DNA from: Synechococcus sp. RS9916
Lineage (GTDB): Bacteria; Cyanobacteriota; Cyanobacteriia; PCC-6307; Cyanobiaceae
NCBI RefSeq assembly: GCF_000153825.1
Contig: NZ_DS022299.1
Coordinates: 1,080,869 to 1,144,868, forward strand
Reading direction: 5' to 3'
DNA length: 64,000 nucleotides
Position 1 is the stretch's first letter, and the number at the start of each line of letters is the position of its first letter. Below are positions 54,579 through 63,712 of this stretch, in pieces. The notes beneath the pieces were generated by a model, which worked only from the letters and a program-made list of their open reading frames with translations, was not told where the DNA came from and did not search any database. A program made the translations under genes and the position numbers.

Positions 54579-55652
54579 TCAGCCCCGCTTCGGGAACAGG
54601 AACTGCACCTGGGCACGGAAGGTCCAATCGCCCATCAACGTTTGCCCCGCCACCTCGGGCTTCACCAGGTTGTAGTAGGCACTCAACGACGCATTGATGG
54701 GCTGGCGGCCGATCACAAACACCCGTCCAAACCCAGCACCAACAGGAACGGTCCAGCCTTTGTTATCAGGATGATTCCAATTGGCCGTAATGATCGGAGA
54801 ACTGGTGAGATACCAACCCTTCGGCAGGTTGTAGTTCAAGAAGGGTTGGATCAGCATTTTGTTCACATCGCTGCCACCATCTCCGGAGAATGACCAAATA
54901 TTGTTGATCAATCCACCGGCAACGACGCGCCCTTTCGTGTACACCAAAACCCCAGTCGGGCCTGCACTCCATCGCTTCGAGCTCAAACGCTGATCCGTTG
55001 CGGTGGGCATGACAAGGGTCGGCCCGAGACCCACCGTGAAGTTCCCCTTGAGGGTCGGAACAAAAAACACCGAGGGGTTGATATCACCGAGCGACTGAAT
55101 CGAGGAGCCGTTGCGCCAGGGCTGCGAAATAAACGGCACGATTGTGCGGGTGACCAAGGTGAGCGACTTGCTCACAGGGAAGGGAATCACCGGCTGAACG
55201 TTGACCACATTTTGGGTCTGGTTCGGCTTCGCTTTGACGTATTGCGTGGGACTGGTCAGCGGGATCGGTAGGTTCGGAGCCCACTGGGTGGATGGCGTGG
55301 AATTCCACTGAATCGGCAGACTGCTCATGCTGGCGATGGGGTTCTGCGCCGCCTTGGCCAGACTTCCGTCCTCCTTCGCCTTGCTCTCTCCCTCAGTCAC
55401 CGTGACGGGAACATTGTCAGTGCCCGGCTCGGGAGCTGCCTGGGCAACCTGTAAATCCTTCAGGGTGAGGGGAGCAAAGTCAAAAGCAGTCGCACCCTGC
55501 AGAGAATCAACTGCAACGGTCGTGTCAGCTTTGGCTGCTGGAGACAGCAGCAATGGCGCCAACCCAGCAGACACTGCTGCGCAAAGAGCTAAGGAAAACG
55601 ATTTTTTTGCCACTGAATCCAACTTGAGCTGGGACCTTAGTAGGGGGCGCAA
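54579..55652 (-). CDS. Exported outer-membrane beta-barrel-like protein
   Basis: This 357-residue protein has a signal peptide (SLALCAAVSAGLAPLLLSPA, cut near AKA) and an acidic linker. It then has many amphipathic beta strands: VNVQPVIPFPVSK, RTIVPFISQPW, FFVPTLKGNFTVGLGPTLVM, VAGGLINNIWSFSG, SAYYNLVKPEVAG. It ends FLFPKRG. It resembles the phenol-degradation MetA/neuromedin-U-like transporter family of outer-membrane barrels. The ligand is unknown. Confidence 0.65.
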   Translation of the reverse strand: MRPLLRSQLKLDSVAKKSFSLALCAAVSAGLAPLLLSPAAKADTTVAVDSLQGATAFDFAPLTLKDLQVAQAAPEPGTDNVPVTVTEGESKAKEDGSLAKAAQNPIASMSSLPIQWNSTPSTQWAPNLPIPLTSPTQYVKAKPNQTQNVVNVQPVIPFPVSKSLTLVTRTIVPFISQPWRNGSSIQSLGDINPSVFFVPTLKGNFTVGLGPTLVMPTATDQRLSSKRWSAGPTGVLVYTKGRVVAGGLINNIWSFSGDGGSDVNKMLIQPFLNYNLPKGWYLTSSPIITANWNHPDNKGWTVPVGAGFGRVFVIGRQPINASLSAYYNLVKPEVAGQTLMGDWTFRAQVQFLFPKRG

Positions 55653-55855
55653 GCTTGACCGTCAGCCAATGGTCAACAAAATTCGCCCGATTGGGATCAA
55701 AAACCTTGAAACACTGCCGGCAAACGCCAGACGTTGAGTGGCGAAGCAAAGCGGTCATGATCCCCAAAATGCCGTTTCAAGGCAGCCATCCCGTCACCTG
55801 AGCAAACCATGGCTACCAAACCAATGGTGACCTTCAACGAGGGCTGTCTTCTTTT

Positions 55856-58237
55856 ATGGGCAACACTCCACACATCGACGGATCAATCCTGCCGTTTCCA
55901 GCCAAGCCATCCGGCAGTCACGCTGGTACCTCCATGCAGGAGTCGACTTACAACCCCCTGCCGGAACCGCAAAGGCTTCCCGATGACGCACCCAACATTC
56001 TTGTGGTGCTAATCGACGATGCGGGCCCAGCATTACCTGATTGCCTCGGGGGTGATGTGCACACACCCGCTCTCGAGTCTGTGAAAAACGGAGGGGTGGG
56101 CTTCAACCGTTTTCACACCACAGCAATGTGTTCGCCAACGCGCTCATCATTGCTAACGGGTCGCAACCACACCTTCGTTGGCAACGGACAAATCTGTGAA
56201 TTCGCCAACGACTGGGATGGCTACTCGGGAAGGATTCCTGAAAGCTGTGCCTTGCAGGCGGATGTGCTGCGCAACTACGGCTATGCCACCGCAGCTTTTG
56301 GCAAATGGCACAACACACCGAGCACGGAAATCACTGCTGCGGGGCCATTTCACAACTGGCCAACAGGGCTTGGCTTTGAATACTTCTACGGCTTCCTGGC
56401 CGGTGAAGCATCGCAATATGAACCGCATCTGGTGCGTAACACCACGGTGGTCAAACCTCCCTGTTCACCTGAGGAGGGTTATCACCTCAGCGAAGACCTT
56501 GCCGACGATGCGATCAACTGGTTGCAGACCCACAAAGCACTGCGACCCGACAAGCCCTTCTACATGTACTGGGCGTCCGGAGCCCTCCATGGTCCGCACC
56601 ATGTGAATAAGGAATGGGCGGATAAATACAAAGGAAAATTTGATGATGGCTGGGACGCCTACCGCGAACGCGCCTTCCTCAATGCCAAAGCCAAAGGTTG
56701 GATTCCTGAGAATGCCCAACTGACTCCACGCCACCCGAAGATGGCGGGATGGGATTCCATTCCCGATCATCAAAAACCCTTCCAATCACGCCTGATGGAA
56801 GTGCTTGCAGGCTTTGCCGAGCACACAGATCATCAGGTGGGTCGCATCCTCTCTGAACTGGATCGACTGGGTTACGAAGAAAACACCCTGGTGGTTTACA
56901 TCTGGGGCGACAACGGCTCCTCAGGCGAAGGGCAAGACGGCACGATTTCCGAGCTCTTGGCTCAGAACTCAATCGCCACAGAGGTGGATGAACACATCCA
57001 GGTGCTGGATGAACTCGGCGGATTGGATGCCCTGGGCTCACCGCTGGTCGACAACATGTATCACGCAGGTTGGGCCTGGGCAGGCAGCACTCCTTATCAG
57101 GGCTTGAAGCTGATGGGTTCCTACCTCGGCGGAACCCGTAATCCCATGGCCTTGAAGTGGCCGAAGAAAATCAAGCCCGACCCGAGGCCTCGACAACAGT
57201 TCCACCACGTGAACGACCTGGTTCCCACGATTTATGAATTGGTCGGCATTACCCCTCCCACGGAAGTGAATGGGGTGAAGCAGGATCCGATTCACGGCAC
57301 CAGCTTTGCCTATGCCTTTAATGCTCCTGAAGAACCTGGAAGGCTTCGCACCCAGTTCTTCGACATCATGGGTTCACGATCGATCTATCACGATGGATGG
57401 ATCGCCGGTGCACCTGGCCCCCGCTTGCCTTGGGTCAAAGGTGTTGACCCCAACATTCTGAGCTGGTCACCTGACAGCGACGAATGGGAGCTTTACAACC
57501 TCGATGAGGATTGGAGCCAAAGCAGAAACATCGCAGATCAGCATCCAGAGAAACTGCAGATGCTCAAAAATCTGTTCCTGGTGGAGTCGGCCAAGTACAA
57601 AAACATGCCGATCGGCGGTGGCCTCTGGACCATCATCTTCCACCCCGAACTGAAGGTGGCACCAGAGGCGACTACATGGTCACTCCCTGGCACCATCACA
57701 CGCATCCCAGAAACCTGCGCACCTCGACTCGGCGCTCTGGACAACCGCGTTGTGATGGATCTGGAACTCCCGGAGCGGGCCAGCGGTGTTCTCTACAAAC
57801 TTGGTGCGAATTCGGGTGGATTGACCGTGTTCATGGATCAGGGAACACTCACCTATGAGTACAACCTGTTTCTGGTTGAGCGAACCAAACTGCGCTCCGA
57901 GCAGCCCCTACCGGCTGGACGTCATCGCCTGGAAATCGTGACGAGGCACACGAATCAAGACCCAAGGGGTCCTCTTTCGATTCAGGCTTTTCTCGACGAC
58001 CACACGCTGTTTACGGGCATCGTTCCACGGCCAGCGGCGGTGCTGTTTACAGCCAATGACTGCCTGGATGTCGGACAGGCTCTGGGATCTCCAGTATCCA
58101 TGGAGTATCGCGATCGCGCTCCCTTCCCATTCAATGGCACGATCCACTCGATGCAAGTCGAGTACCTCAATGTGGAGACGCCTCAAAGCGCCGAACTCAG
58201 CGAAGCTCCGAGCGTGAGGCATCACCAAACGGTCTGA
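55856..58237 (+). CDS. Type I arylsulfatase
   Basis: This sulfatase of up to 793 residues opens with the metal motif ILVVLIDDAGPALPD. The active-site motif CSPTRSSLLTGRNH (CxPxR) has the Cys converted to formylglycine. KWHNTP and other sulfatase positions follow, and the C-terminal 200 residues form a separate beta domain. No signal peptide is seen; an ATG at 55934 is an alternative start. The family hydrolyses sulfate esters. It is divergent from the outer-membrane gene and ends at a bidirectional terminator. Confidence 0.85.
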   Translation: MGNTPHIDGSILPFPAKPSGSHAGTSMQESTYNPLPEPQRLPDDAPNILVVLIDDAGPALPDCLGGDVHTPALESVKNGGVGFNRFHTTAMCSPTRSSLLTGRNHTFVGNGQICEFANDWDGYSGRIPESCALQADVLRNYGYATAAFGKWHNTPSTEITAAGPFHNWPTGLGFEYFYGFLAGEASQYEPHLVRNTTVVKPPCSPEEGYHLSEDLADDAINWLQTHKALRPDKPFYMYWASGALHGPHHVNKEWADKYKGKFDDGWDAYRERAFLNAKAKGWIPENAQLTPRHPKMAGWDSIPDHQKPFQSRLMEVLAGFAEHTDHQVGRILSELDRLGYEENTLVVYIWGDNGSSGEGQDGTISELLAQNSIATEVDEHIQVLDELGGLDALGSPLVDNMYHAGWAWAGSTPYQGLKLMGSYLGGTRNPMALKWPKKIKPDPRPRQQFHHVNDLVPTIYELVGITPPTEVNGVKQDPIHGTSFAYAFNAPEEPGRLRTQFFDIMGSRSIYHDGWIAGAPGPRLPWVKGVDPNILSWSPDSDEWELYNLDEDWSQSRNIADQHPEKLQMLKNLFLVESAKYKNMPIGGGLWTIIFHPELKVAPEATTWSLPGTITRIPETCAPRLGALDNRVVMDLELPERASGVLYKLGANSGGLTVFMDQGTLTYEYNLFLVERTKLRSEQPLPAGRHRLEIVTRHTNQDPRGPLSIQAFLDDHTLFTGIVPRPAAVLFTANDCLDVGQALGSPVSMEYRDRAPFPFNGTIHSMQVEYLNVETPQSAELSEAPSVRHHQTV

Positions 58238-58264
58238 GCAAAGAGCCCAAACCCATCACATCAA

Positions 58265-58296
58265 GAGCAAGCTTCCTAGGAGGCTTGCTCTTTTTC
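58265..58296. terminator. Bidirectional hairpin terminator
   Basis: The stem GAGCAAGC / GCTTGCTC is followed by TTTTT on the plus strand. It lies after the sulfatase stop and includes the last codons of the minus-strand DUF1622-like gene. Confidence 0.65.
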
Positions 58297-58695
58297 TTTG
58301 AGTTCCAACGACAAAAAGTAATTCAAAAAGGTACGCACAAGCGCGACTGCTCCCAGCTGAATCAATGCAGAAGCTTCACGGCTGATGGTGGTCTGAACCA
58401 CATCGGCACCCAGTTGAAACTCGAGAGCAAGGGCAATCCACCCTCCCAAGGTCAACCGCGCTGATGACAAAGGCCCTCGCTGGAGCAATCGAGGCGGGAT
58501 CGCTCGTAAACGCAACGGACCTTGTGGACTAAAAACAGCAACAAGCCCAACAGCAACAGAAAGAATTGACAGTCCTTCCAGCAGCAAGCGCAACCAACCC
58601 GCCATACCGGAAAGCAGATGCTCTGCAAATTCCATAATCCCAACAAACATGCAAGTGATGCCTATGAAGCTAATGAACAAAAGCGGCAAAAACAA
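58276..58695 (-). CDS. DUF1622-like membrane protein
   Basis: This 139-residue protein has two N-terminal helices (MFLPLLFISFIGITCMFVGI; GLSILSVAVGLVAVFSP) and the DUF1622-like C-terminal block (LTLGGWIALALEFQLGADVV; AVALVRTFLNYFLSLELK). It is an integral membrane protein of unknown role, from memory of the family pattern. It converges with the sulfatase gene and diverges from the DUF202-like gene. Confidence 0.7.
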   Translation of the reverse strand: MFLPLLFISFIGITCMFVGIMEFAEHLLSGMAGWLRLLLEGLSILSVAVGLVAVFSPQGPLRLRAIPPRLLQRGPLSSARLTLGGWIALALEFQLGADVVQTTISREASALIQLGAVALVRTFLNYFLSLELKEKEQAS

Positions 58696-58795
58696 TAAAT
58701 AAATATTGCAAAAACAAGGTCGATTCTGCTTGAGGGCACTGCCATGTCATCGAACTATTTCTACCTTGAAAAAAGAGAAGGGGAGACGATCACGC

Positions 58796-59170
58796 TTGAG
58801 CGACATCAACACCGAGCTAGCAAAAGCACGCAACAGAGCTGCTGCTGATCGCACAACCCTGGCTTGGATACGCACATCTCTCGCCCTGATCAGCTTTGGC
58901 TTTGGCCTCGACCAGGTAATTAATGCGATTCACAACGTGAATGCCAACAGCAGTGCCAACGAAAGTGGTGTTCACCTGGTATCAATTGCATTCATTGTCG
59001 TTGGCATCTTTACTCTCGCTGTTGCCGCCAAACAACACAAATTTGAATTATCACGTCTCAACAACAGCTATTACACCTACCGAGAGCAACTGTCACTCCC
59101 AATCGCCACAGCGATTGCCAGCCTGATCATCGGAGGCATCACGCTTTCCATTCTTCTGTACAGCCTCTAA
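58796..59170 (+). CDS. DUF202/YidH-like membrane protein
   Basis: The product has the DUF202 signature NRAAADRTTLAWIRTSLALI followed by GFGLDQV, and two further helices (HLVSIAFIVVGIFTLAVAA; LPIATAIASLIIGGITLSIL). TTG 58796 follows an AGAAGGGGAGA site and gives a start MSDINTELAKARN. The longer frame from 58706 adds an unlikely 30-residue tail. It is a small membrane protein of unknown function. Confidence 0.72.
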   Translation: MSDINTELAKARNRAAADRTTLAWIRTSLALISFGFGLDQVINAIHNVNANSSANESGVHLVSIAFIVVGIFTLAVAAKQHKFELSRLNNSYYTYREQLSLPIATAIASLIIGGITLSILLYSL

Positions 59171-59206
59171 AAACACTTCACACTCAAATCTCAATCACCA
59201 AAGAGC

Positions 59207-60079
59207 ATGAAACTTCTCATCTCCATTGCATTATTTCTGATCATGATGTCACTGGGGCTGAACCTGCCACCAGTGCGATTCGGAATCCTCAAACAGCGAC
59301 CGTTTTTTCTGGCTCGCGTTCTGATCACCACCTGCATCGCTATTCCCATCGCAGCGGTGCTACTGCTTCAATCTCCGATTGGGCAGACGCTGGCAACACC
59401 GATTGCAACGGGCCTGATGCTGATGGCGATCTGCCCAAGTGCGCCAATGATCACTCTTAAGAGCAGCAAATTAGCAGCAACATCGGATATCGCCATCAAA
59501 CTGCAATTTTGGTCGGCATGCGCTGCAATCATTAGCGTGCCGCTATGGATCGGGCTCCTCGCAAGCAAAGGTGGGAGCAACATCTGGAACATCTCCTCTC
59601 AAGAGGTGGCAGCACAAGTGTTCACAGTGCAACTGATCCCCCTACTAATCGGAGTGAGCCTGCGGAAATGGTGCAGCGAATGGGCTGAACGCTGGAACCC
59701 TTGGATTCAGAAAATTGCAACGCTGCTGCTTGTCGGGCTTCTGATCTTGATCTTGGCGACAGCGGTACCAACCGGAACTACAGCCCTGCTCGGGAATGCA
59801 CAAGGAGCCTTGGCCATGCTGCTACTCACATGGATTGGCTTGGCCGCGGGATATGTGATTGCTGGCAAAGATGCAAGCGAGAAAAGCACGGTTCCCCTGG
59901 TGATCTCAATGCGAAACCCAGGTCTTGCGCTTCTGTTGGTGCAAGACATGGCCCCTGATGCCAGCAACATCAAAGCAGCAGTCGCAGGTTATGTGCTGAT
60001 GACCGTGATTGGCACCGCACCTTTCATGAAGTGGAGAAAGGCACTTCATTCCAGCCACACAACCACGGCAGCTTCGTAA
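59207..60079 (+). CDS. BASS-type (bile acid:sodium symporter-like) transporter
   Basis: This 290-residue protein of about nine or ten helices has the BASS-like layout (LIMMSLGLNLPPVRFGIL; GLMLMAICPSAPMITLKSSK; VPLVISMRNPGLALLLVQD). Relatives move organic anions such as pyruvate, glycolate or sulfonated compounds with sodium. It follows the DUF202-like gene on the same strand and precedes another membrane protein by nine bases. The substrate is unknown; its place between two sulfatases makes a sulfated or organic anion conceivable. Confidence 0.72.
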   Translation: MKLLISIALFLIMMSLGLNLPPVRFGILKQRPFFLARVLITTCIAIPIAAVLLLQSPIGQTLATPIATGLMLMAICPSAPMITLKSSKLAATSDIAIKLQFWSACAAIISVPLWIGLLASKGGSNIWNISSQEVAAQVFTVQLIPLLIGVSLRKWCSEWAERWNPWIQKIATLLLVGLLILILATAVPTGTTALLGNAQGALAMLLLTWIGLAAGYVIAGKDASEKSTVPLVISMRNPGLALLLVQDMAPDASNIKAAVAGYVLMTVIGTAPFMKWRKALHSSHTTTAAS

Positions 60080-60088
60080 ACAGCAGCG

Positions 60089-60685
60089 ATGACCTTCCAG
60101 CCCAACCAACAAGACCTTCTGCATACCAAGCCACAACGGGGTGCAGAAGTCGCAGTGCTGATTAGCACTGCTTGTTTTGGCTACGCCATGCATCTGGTCA
60201 TACCGACCATCATTACTGCAACCATCAGCTGCGCTCTTCTGATCCTGTTGAGCAGTCAACGCAATCCTCTGCAGCACCGAATGCGGTGGTGGCGAAACAT
60301 TGGCCTGTGCTCGGGTTGCTTTCTCGGCACAGCATCCTCAATGGTGAATGAAATCAACCAAGGCGGGGAAGCTCATTCGCCCTGGGAACGGCTCACCGTG
60401 GTAGCGATCCTAGGGATCACCGGATTCCTCTCAGGTCATCGAATCGGATTCACCACCCACCAAGCGGAAGTTCGCTCGATCGGAGACTCGCTGCGCTCCT
60501 TAAGCGGAACATTCACAGGCATCTTCGGAGTGCTAGTAGCCATTCACTTTGTGCTCCATGGCCTCGACGAAGCAAGAACCCTGGCCAGCAGACTCAGCAC
60601 ATCACTCACTGTGATCGTGTTATCCGTCGCTGGACCAGGCTGGATCACCTATCACCTAAAGAAACCGCAACGAGAACAAAAGTAG
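60089..60685 (+). CDS. Polytopic membrane protein
   Basis: This 198-residue protein has about five helices (VAVLISTACFGYAMHLVIPT; ITATISCALLILLSS; RNIGLCSGCFLGTASSM; LTVVAILGITGFLSG; GTFTGIFGVLVAIHFVLHGL). Nine bases separate it from the BASS-like gene, so they are probably one operon. The family is not recognised. Confidence 0.6.
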   Translation: MTFQPNQQDLLHTKPQRGAEVAVLISTACFGYAMHLVIPTIITATISCALLILLSSQRNPLQHRMRWWRNIGLCSGCFLGTASSMVNEINQGGEAHSPWERLTVVAILGITGFLSGHRIGFTTHQAEVRSIGDSLRSLSGTFTGIFGVLVAIHFVLHGLDEARTLASRLSTSLTVIVLSVAGPGWITYHLKKPQREQK

Positions 60686-60691
60686 AACGCA

Positions 60692-60723
60692 TAAAAAAGC
60701 ATGGATCACCAGGTGACCCATGC
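60692..60723 (-). terminator. Terminator of the second sulfatase
   Basis: A GCATGGGTCACC / GGTGATCCATGC stem on the minus strand is followed by six T. It lies 22 bases after the stop at 60745. Confidence 0.8.
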
Positions 60724-60744
60724 CAAAAGATTCAATCAATTAAC

Positions 60745-63168
60745 TTAGTTGGATGACTTTCCATCTGACGGCTTGGGGTAGATCTGAATCGTCACCTTGT
60801 CGATCTGACCGCCATAGGCGCTGTAACGGCGAGGACCAATGGTTTTCACCGTGACGGCTGAGCCACGATCAAGACCGACATCAGCACCTTCATCAATGGA
60901 GAAACGCGACGCAATCGTCTTCTCCATGCGGCCTTGAGCGACCACCTCACCATTCAATTTCAAGCGAAGATCAGCTCCTTTACCAGTTCCACCACCGTCG
61001 TAGTCGAGCTCAAAGCGAATTTCGGACTTACCAGCAGGCAATGGCTTGTTGCTGGTGAGCGTGACCAGCTCTCCCATGTAGTTGTAGGTGTAGGAAGGCC
61101 TGTTGTTTTCAACGTAAAGCGACCAACCACCAAAGCGACCGCCCTGGGAGAAGATCACGCCGTCTTCATCAGCTCCCTTGACATCCACAAAGGCCGTCAC
61201 GCTGTTGGAGACGTTCTTCACGTTGAGAATCGAGTCTTCAACGAGGTTCCAGGCATAGGGATACAGATCCATGGAGGTTCGGTCACCCAACAGAGTCGGC
61301 CGACCTGCGACAGACGGCACCAAGCGCTCGAGCAGACGATCGTCCAAGGGCAACACCTGGTTCTCAATCGCCTGTTCCATGAACTTCGCCTTCAGGGCCT
61401 TGAGCCGATCGGGGTATTGCGCCGCAAGATCATTGGAAAGGCTGAAATCAACGGTGGTGTCATACAGCTCCCAACCATCATCGGCTGCAACCGTATTCAT
61501 CCGTTGTGGCGCCATCCAGGGATACATGATCGTTGTTCGCGCCATCCAGCCATTGTGATAAATACCGCGGTTGCCAATGATCTCGAAATACTGAGTATTG
61601 TGCCGCTCTTTCGCACCTGGATTATCAAAGGTGTACATCAGGCTGGTTCCTTGCATCGGAATCTGCGGGATGCCATTGATTGAGCTGGGCATCGGCAGAT
61701 TGGCCGCCTCAAGGATCGTGGGAGCCACATCATTCACATGGGAGAACTGCGTGCGAATGCCACCACCCTTCCGGATCCGCTCAGGCCAGTGAATCACCGT
61801 TCCATTGCGCGTTCCGCCAAAATCTCCGGCCACCTGCTTGGACAGTGCAAACGGTGAGTTGAAAGCGATCGCCCAGGCCATGTGATACATGGGATAGGTC
61901 GTAGGCCCACCCCATTCATCCATTTTGGCCTCCTGCTCATCCGGCGTTTCGCCAACGCCATTGAGATAGTGATTCCAATTCCAGTGGCCTGTCCGATCCC
62001 CCTCAACACTGGCACCGTTATCACCAGTGATATAAATCACCAAGGTGTTATCCAGCTCACCCAGATCATCAATCGCTTGAATTAAACGACCTGCTTCGTG
62101 ATCAGAATGCTCTGTGAAAGCAGCAAACACTTCTGCCTGCCGGGCATAGATGCGTTGCTGCTGAGGCGTAAGGCTATCCCATTTGGGAATACTGTCAGGT
62201 GCTTTTGCTAACTGCGTGCCTGGAGGAACAATCCCTGCCTTGATCTGGTTCTCAAGATTGCGCGCCCGCAGAACATCCCAGCCTTCATCAAACTTGCCGC
62301 GGTATTTGGCGATCCATTCCTTACCCACATGGTGTGGGGAGTGGGCACCGGCTGAGGAGTAATAAATGAAGAAGGGCTTATCGGGCTTGATGGCTTTCTG
62401 TTGGCGAACCCAACCGATCGCCTGGTCGGTCATGTCTTCGGTGAAGTGATACCGATCTTTCTTCGGTGCATCCACGATGGTGACTCCGTCATGGATGGTG
62501 GGTTCCCACATGTTGTCTTCAGCACCCACGAAGCCATAGAACTTCTCGAAGCCTTGGCGCGTTGGCCAACGGGTCTGAGGGCCAGCAGCCGTGGTCTCAC
62601 GACCCGGGGTCTCATGCCACTTGCCAAAAGCAGCTGTGTTGTAGCCGTTCAGCCGGAGGATTTCTGCAACCGGAATGGCGTAATCAGGCACCACGGTGGA
62701 ATTACCCGCATAACCGGTAGCAACCTCCGGGATCGACCCGGTGTTGACCTTGTGGTGATTGCGTCCAGATTTCAACGCCGCCCGCGTCGGCGCACACAAC
62801 GCCGTGGTGTGGAATCGGTTGTAGCGGAGGCCATCTTGGGCGAGCCTTTCTGCGGTGGGCATGTTCACCACCCCGCCAAATGCGGACGGTGCCGCATAAC
62901 CGACATCATCGAGAAGGATGATCACCACATTGGGGGCACCTGCTGGTGCCGTCACTTCCCACTGCGGGGGCAAAGGCACCTCAGAGGGGAGCACCTTGGT
63001 GACCTTCTCTGGCCTGGGCTCCGCAATCGGGAGTTTCGTCCGATCGAATTCACGAGCCTGGGCGTGCCCTTGCGTGATACCGGCAATCGACACACTGGTC
63101 GCAAGGAATAGACCACTCCCCACAACCAGGCGGCGGAGCAGGCGAGACGCTTTGATCGGATGTGGCAT
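60745..63168 (-). CDS. Type I arylsulfatase, exported
   Basis: This 807-residue sulfatase has an N-terminal export signal (LLRRLVVGSGLFLATSVSIA, with a twin-arginine), the metal motif VVIILLDDVGYAAPSAFGG and the formylglycine motif CAPTRAALKSGRNHH. KWHETPG and NGAS follow, with a C-terminal beta domain as in the 55856 gene. The overall organisation matches that gene, but this copy is periplasmic. A formylglycine-generating enzyme gene lies at the right edge on the same strand, as expected for activation. Confidence 0.88.
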   Translation of the reverse strand: MPHPIKASRLLRRLVVGSGLFLATSVSIAGITQGHAQAREFDRTKLPIAEPRPEKVTKVLPSEVPLPPQWEVTAPAGAPNVVIILLDDVGYAAPSAFGGVVNMPTAERLAQDGLRYNRFHTTALCAPTRAALKSGRNHHKVNTGSIPEVATGYAGNSTVVPDYAIPVAEILRLNGYNTAAFGKWHETPGRETTAAGPQTRWPTRQGFEKFYGFVGAEDNMWEPTIHDGVTIVDAPKKDRYHFTEDMTDQAIGWVRQQKAIKPDKPFFIYYSSAGAHSPHHVGKEWIAKYRGKFDEGWDVLRARNLENQIKAGIVPPGTQLAKAPDSIPKWDSLTPQQQRIYARQAEVFAAFTEHSDHEAGRLIQAIDDLGELDNTLVIYITGDNGASVEGDRTGHWNWNHYLNGVGETPDEQEAKMDEWGGPTTYPMYHMAWAIAFNSPFALSKQVAGDFGGTRNGTVIHWPERIRKGGGIRTQFSHVNDVAPTILEAANLPMPSSINGIPQIPMQGTSLMYTFDNPGAKERHNTQYFEIIGNRGIYHNGWMARTTIMYPWMAPQRMNTVAADDGWELYDTTVDFSLSNDLAAQYPDRLKALKAKFMEQAIENQVLPLDDRLLERLVPSVAGRPTLLGDRTSMDLYPYAWNLVEDSILNVKNVSNSVTAFVDVKGADEDGVIFSQGGRFGGWSLYVENNRPSYTYNYMGELVTLTSNKPLPAGKSEIRFELDYDGGGTGKGADLRLKLNGEVVAQGRMEKTIASRFSIDEGADVGLDRGSAVTVKTIGPRRYSAYGGQIDKVTIQIYPKPSDGKSSN

Positions 63169-63343
63169 GGCAGACGTCGGTGAGGCAACGAGGCCTTAGG
63201 ACTTCTTCCTGCTTAGCCAGGGGGTTGACGTTTGAGATGCCAACGTCGACCAACTGTGCACCATTCGGATCAAGCGGGAGCTGTTCTGCGGCGAAACATG
63301 TTCTGCAGCTAAACAACGACCAAACCGTTCATGCACCACAGCG

Positions 63344-63712
63344 ATGACTCCTCGACGCAGTCTTTATCGAATCGCCACCGCTGTTGAGCTCATCACCGGC
63401 ATCACGCTGCTGTGCTTGCCAGCCGTGATGGTCCGGCTTCTGTTTCAAACCGATGCGACTGGAGCGGAGCTTCATCTGGCTCAGCTCTATGGGCTCGCCC
63501 TTGTTGGCCTCGGAGTGTCTTGCGCAAGCGAGCCCTATCCACGATCGGCGCAACGAGGACTGTTGATTTACAACAGCTTCGCGGCAGTGCTCTTGTTCGC
63601 TCTGATTGCCAAGGCAATCTCCGGGGGCTTGGTGGTGTGGGCAGCCGCTTGCCTCCACCTCATGTTGGGCATGTTGATGATCATCGACCAACTGCAAGCG
63701 CGATCACACTGA
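63344..63712 (+). CDS. Small four-helix membrane protein
   Basis: This 122-residue protein has about four hydrophobic segments (RIATAVELITGITLLCLPAV; AQLYGLALVGLGVSC; YNSFAAVLLFALIAKAI; WAAACLHLMLGMLMIID). It is divergent from the sulfatase and overlaps the end of the convergent formylglycine-generating gene by nine bases. The family is not recognised. Confidence 0.55.
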   Translation: MTPRRSLYRIATAVELITGITLLCLPAVMVRLLFQTDATGAELHLAQLYGLALVGLGVSCASEPYPRSAQRGLLIYNSFAAVLLFALIAKAISGGLVVWAAACLHLMLGMLMIIDQLQARSH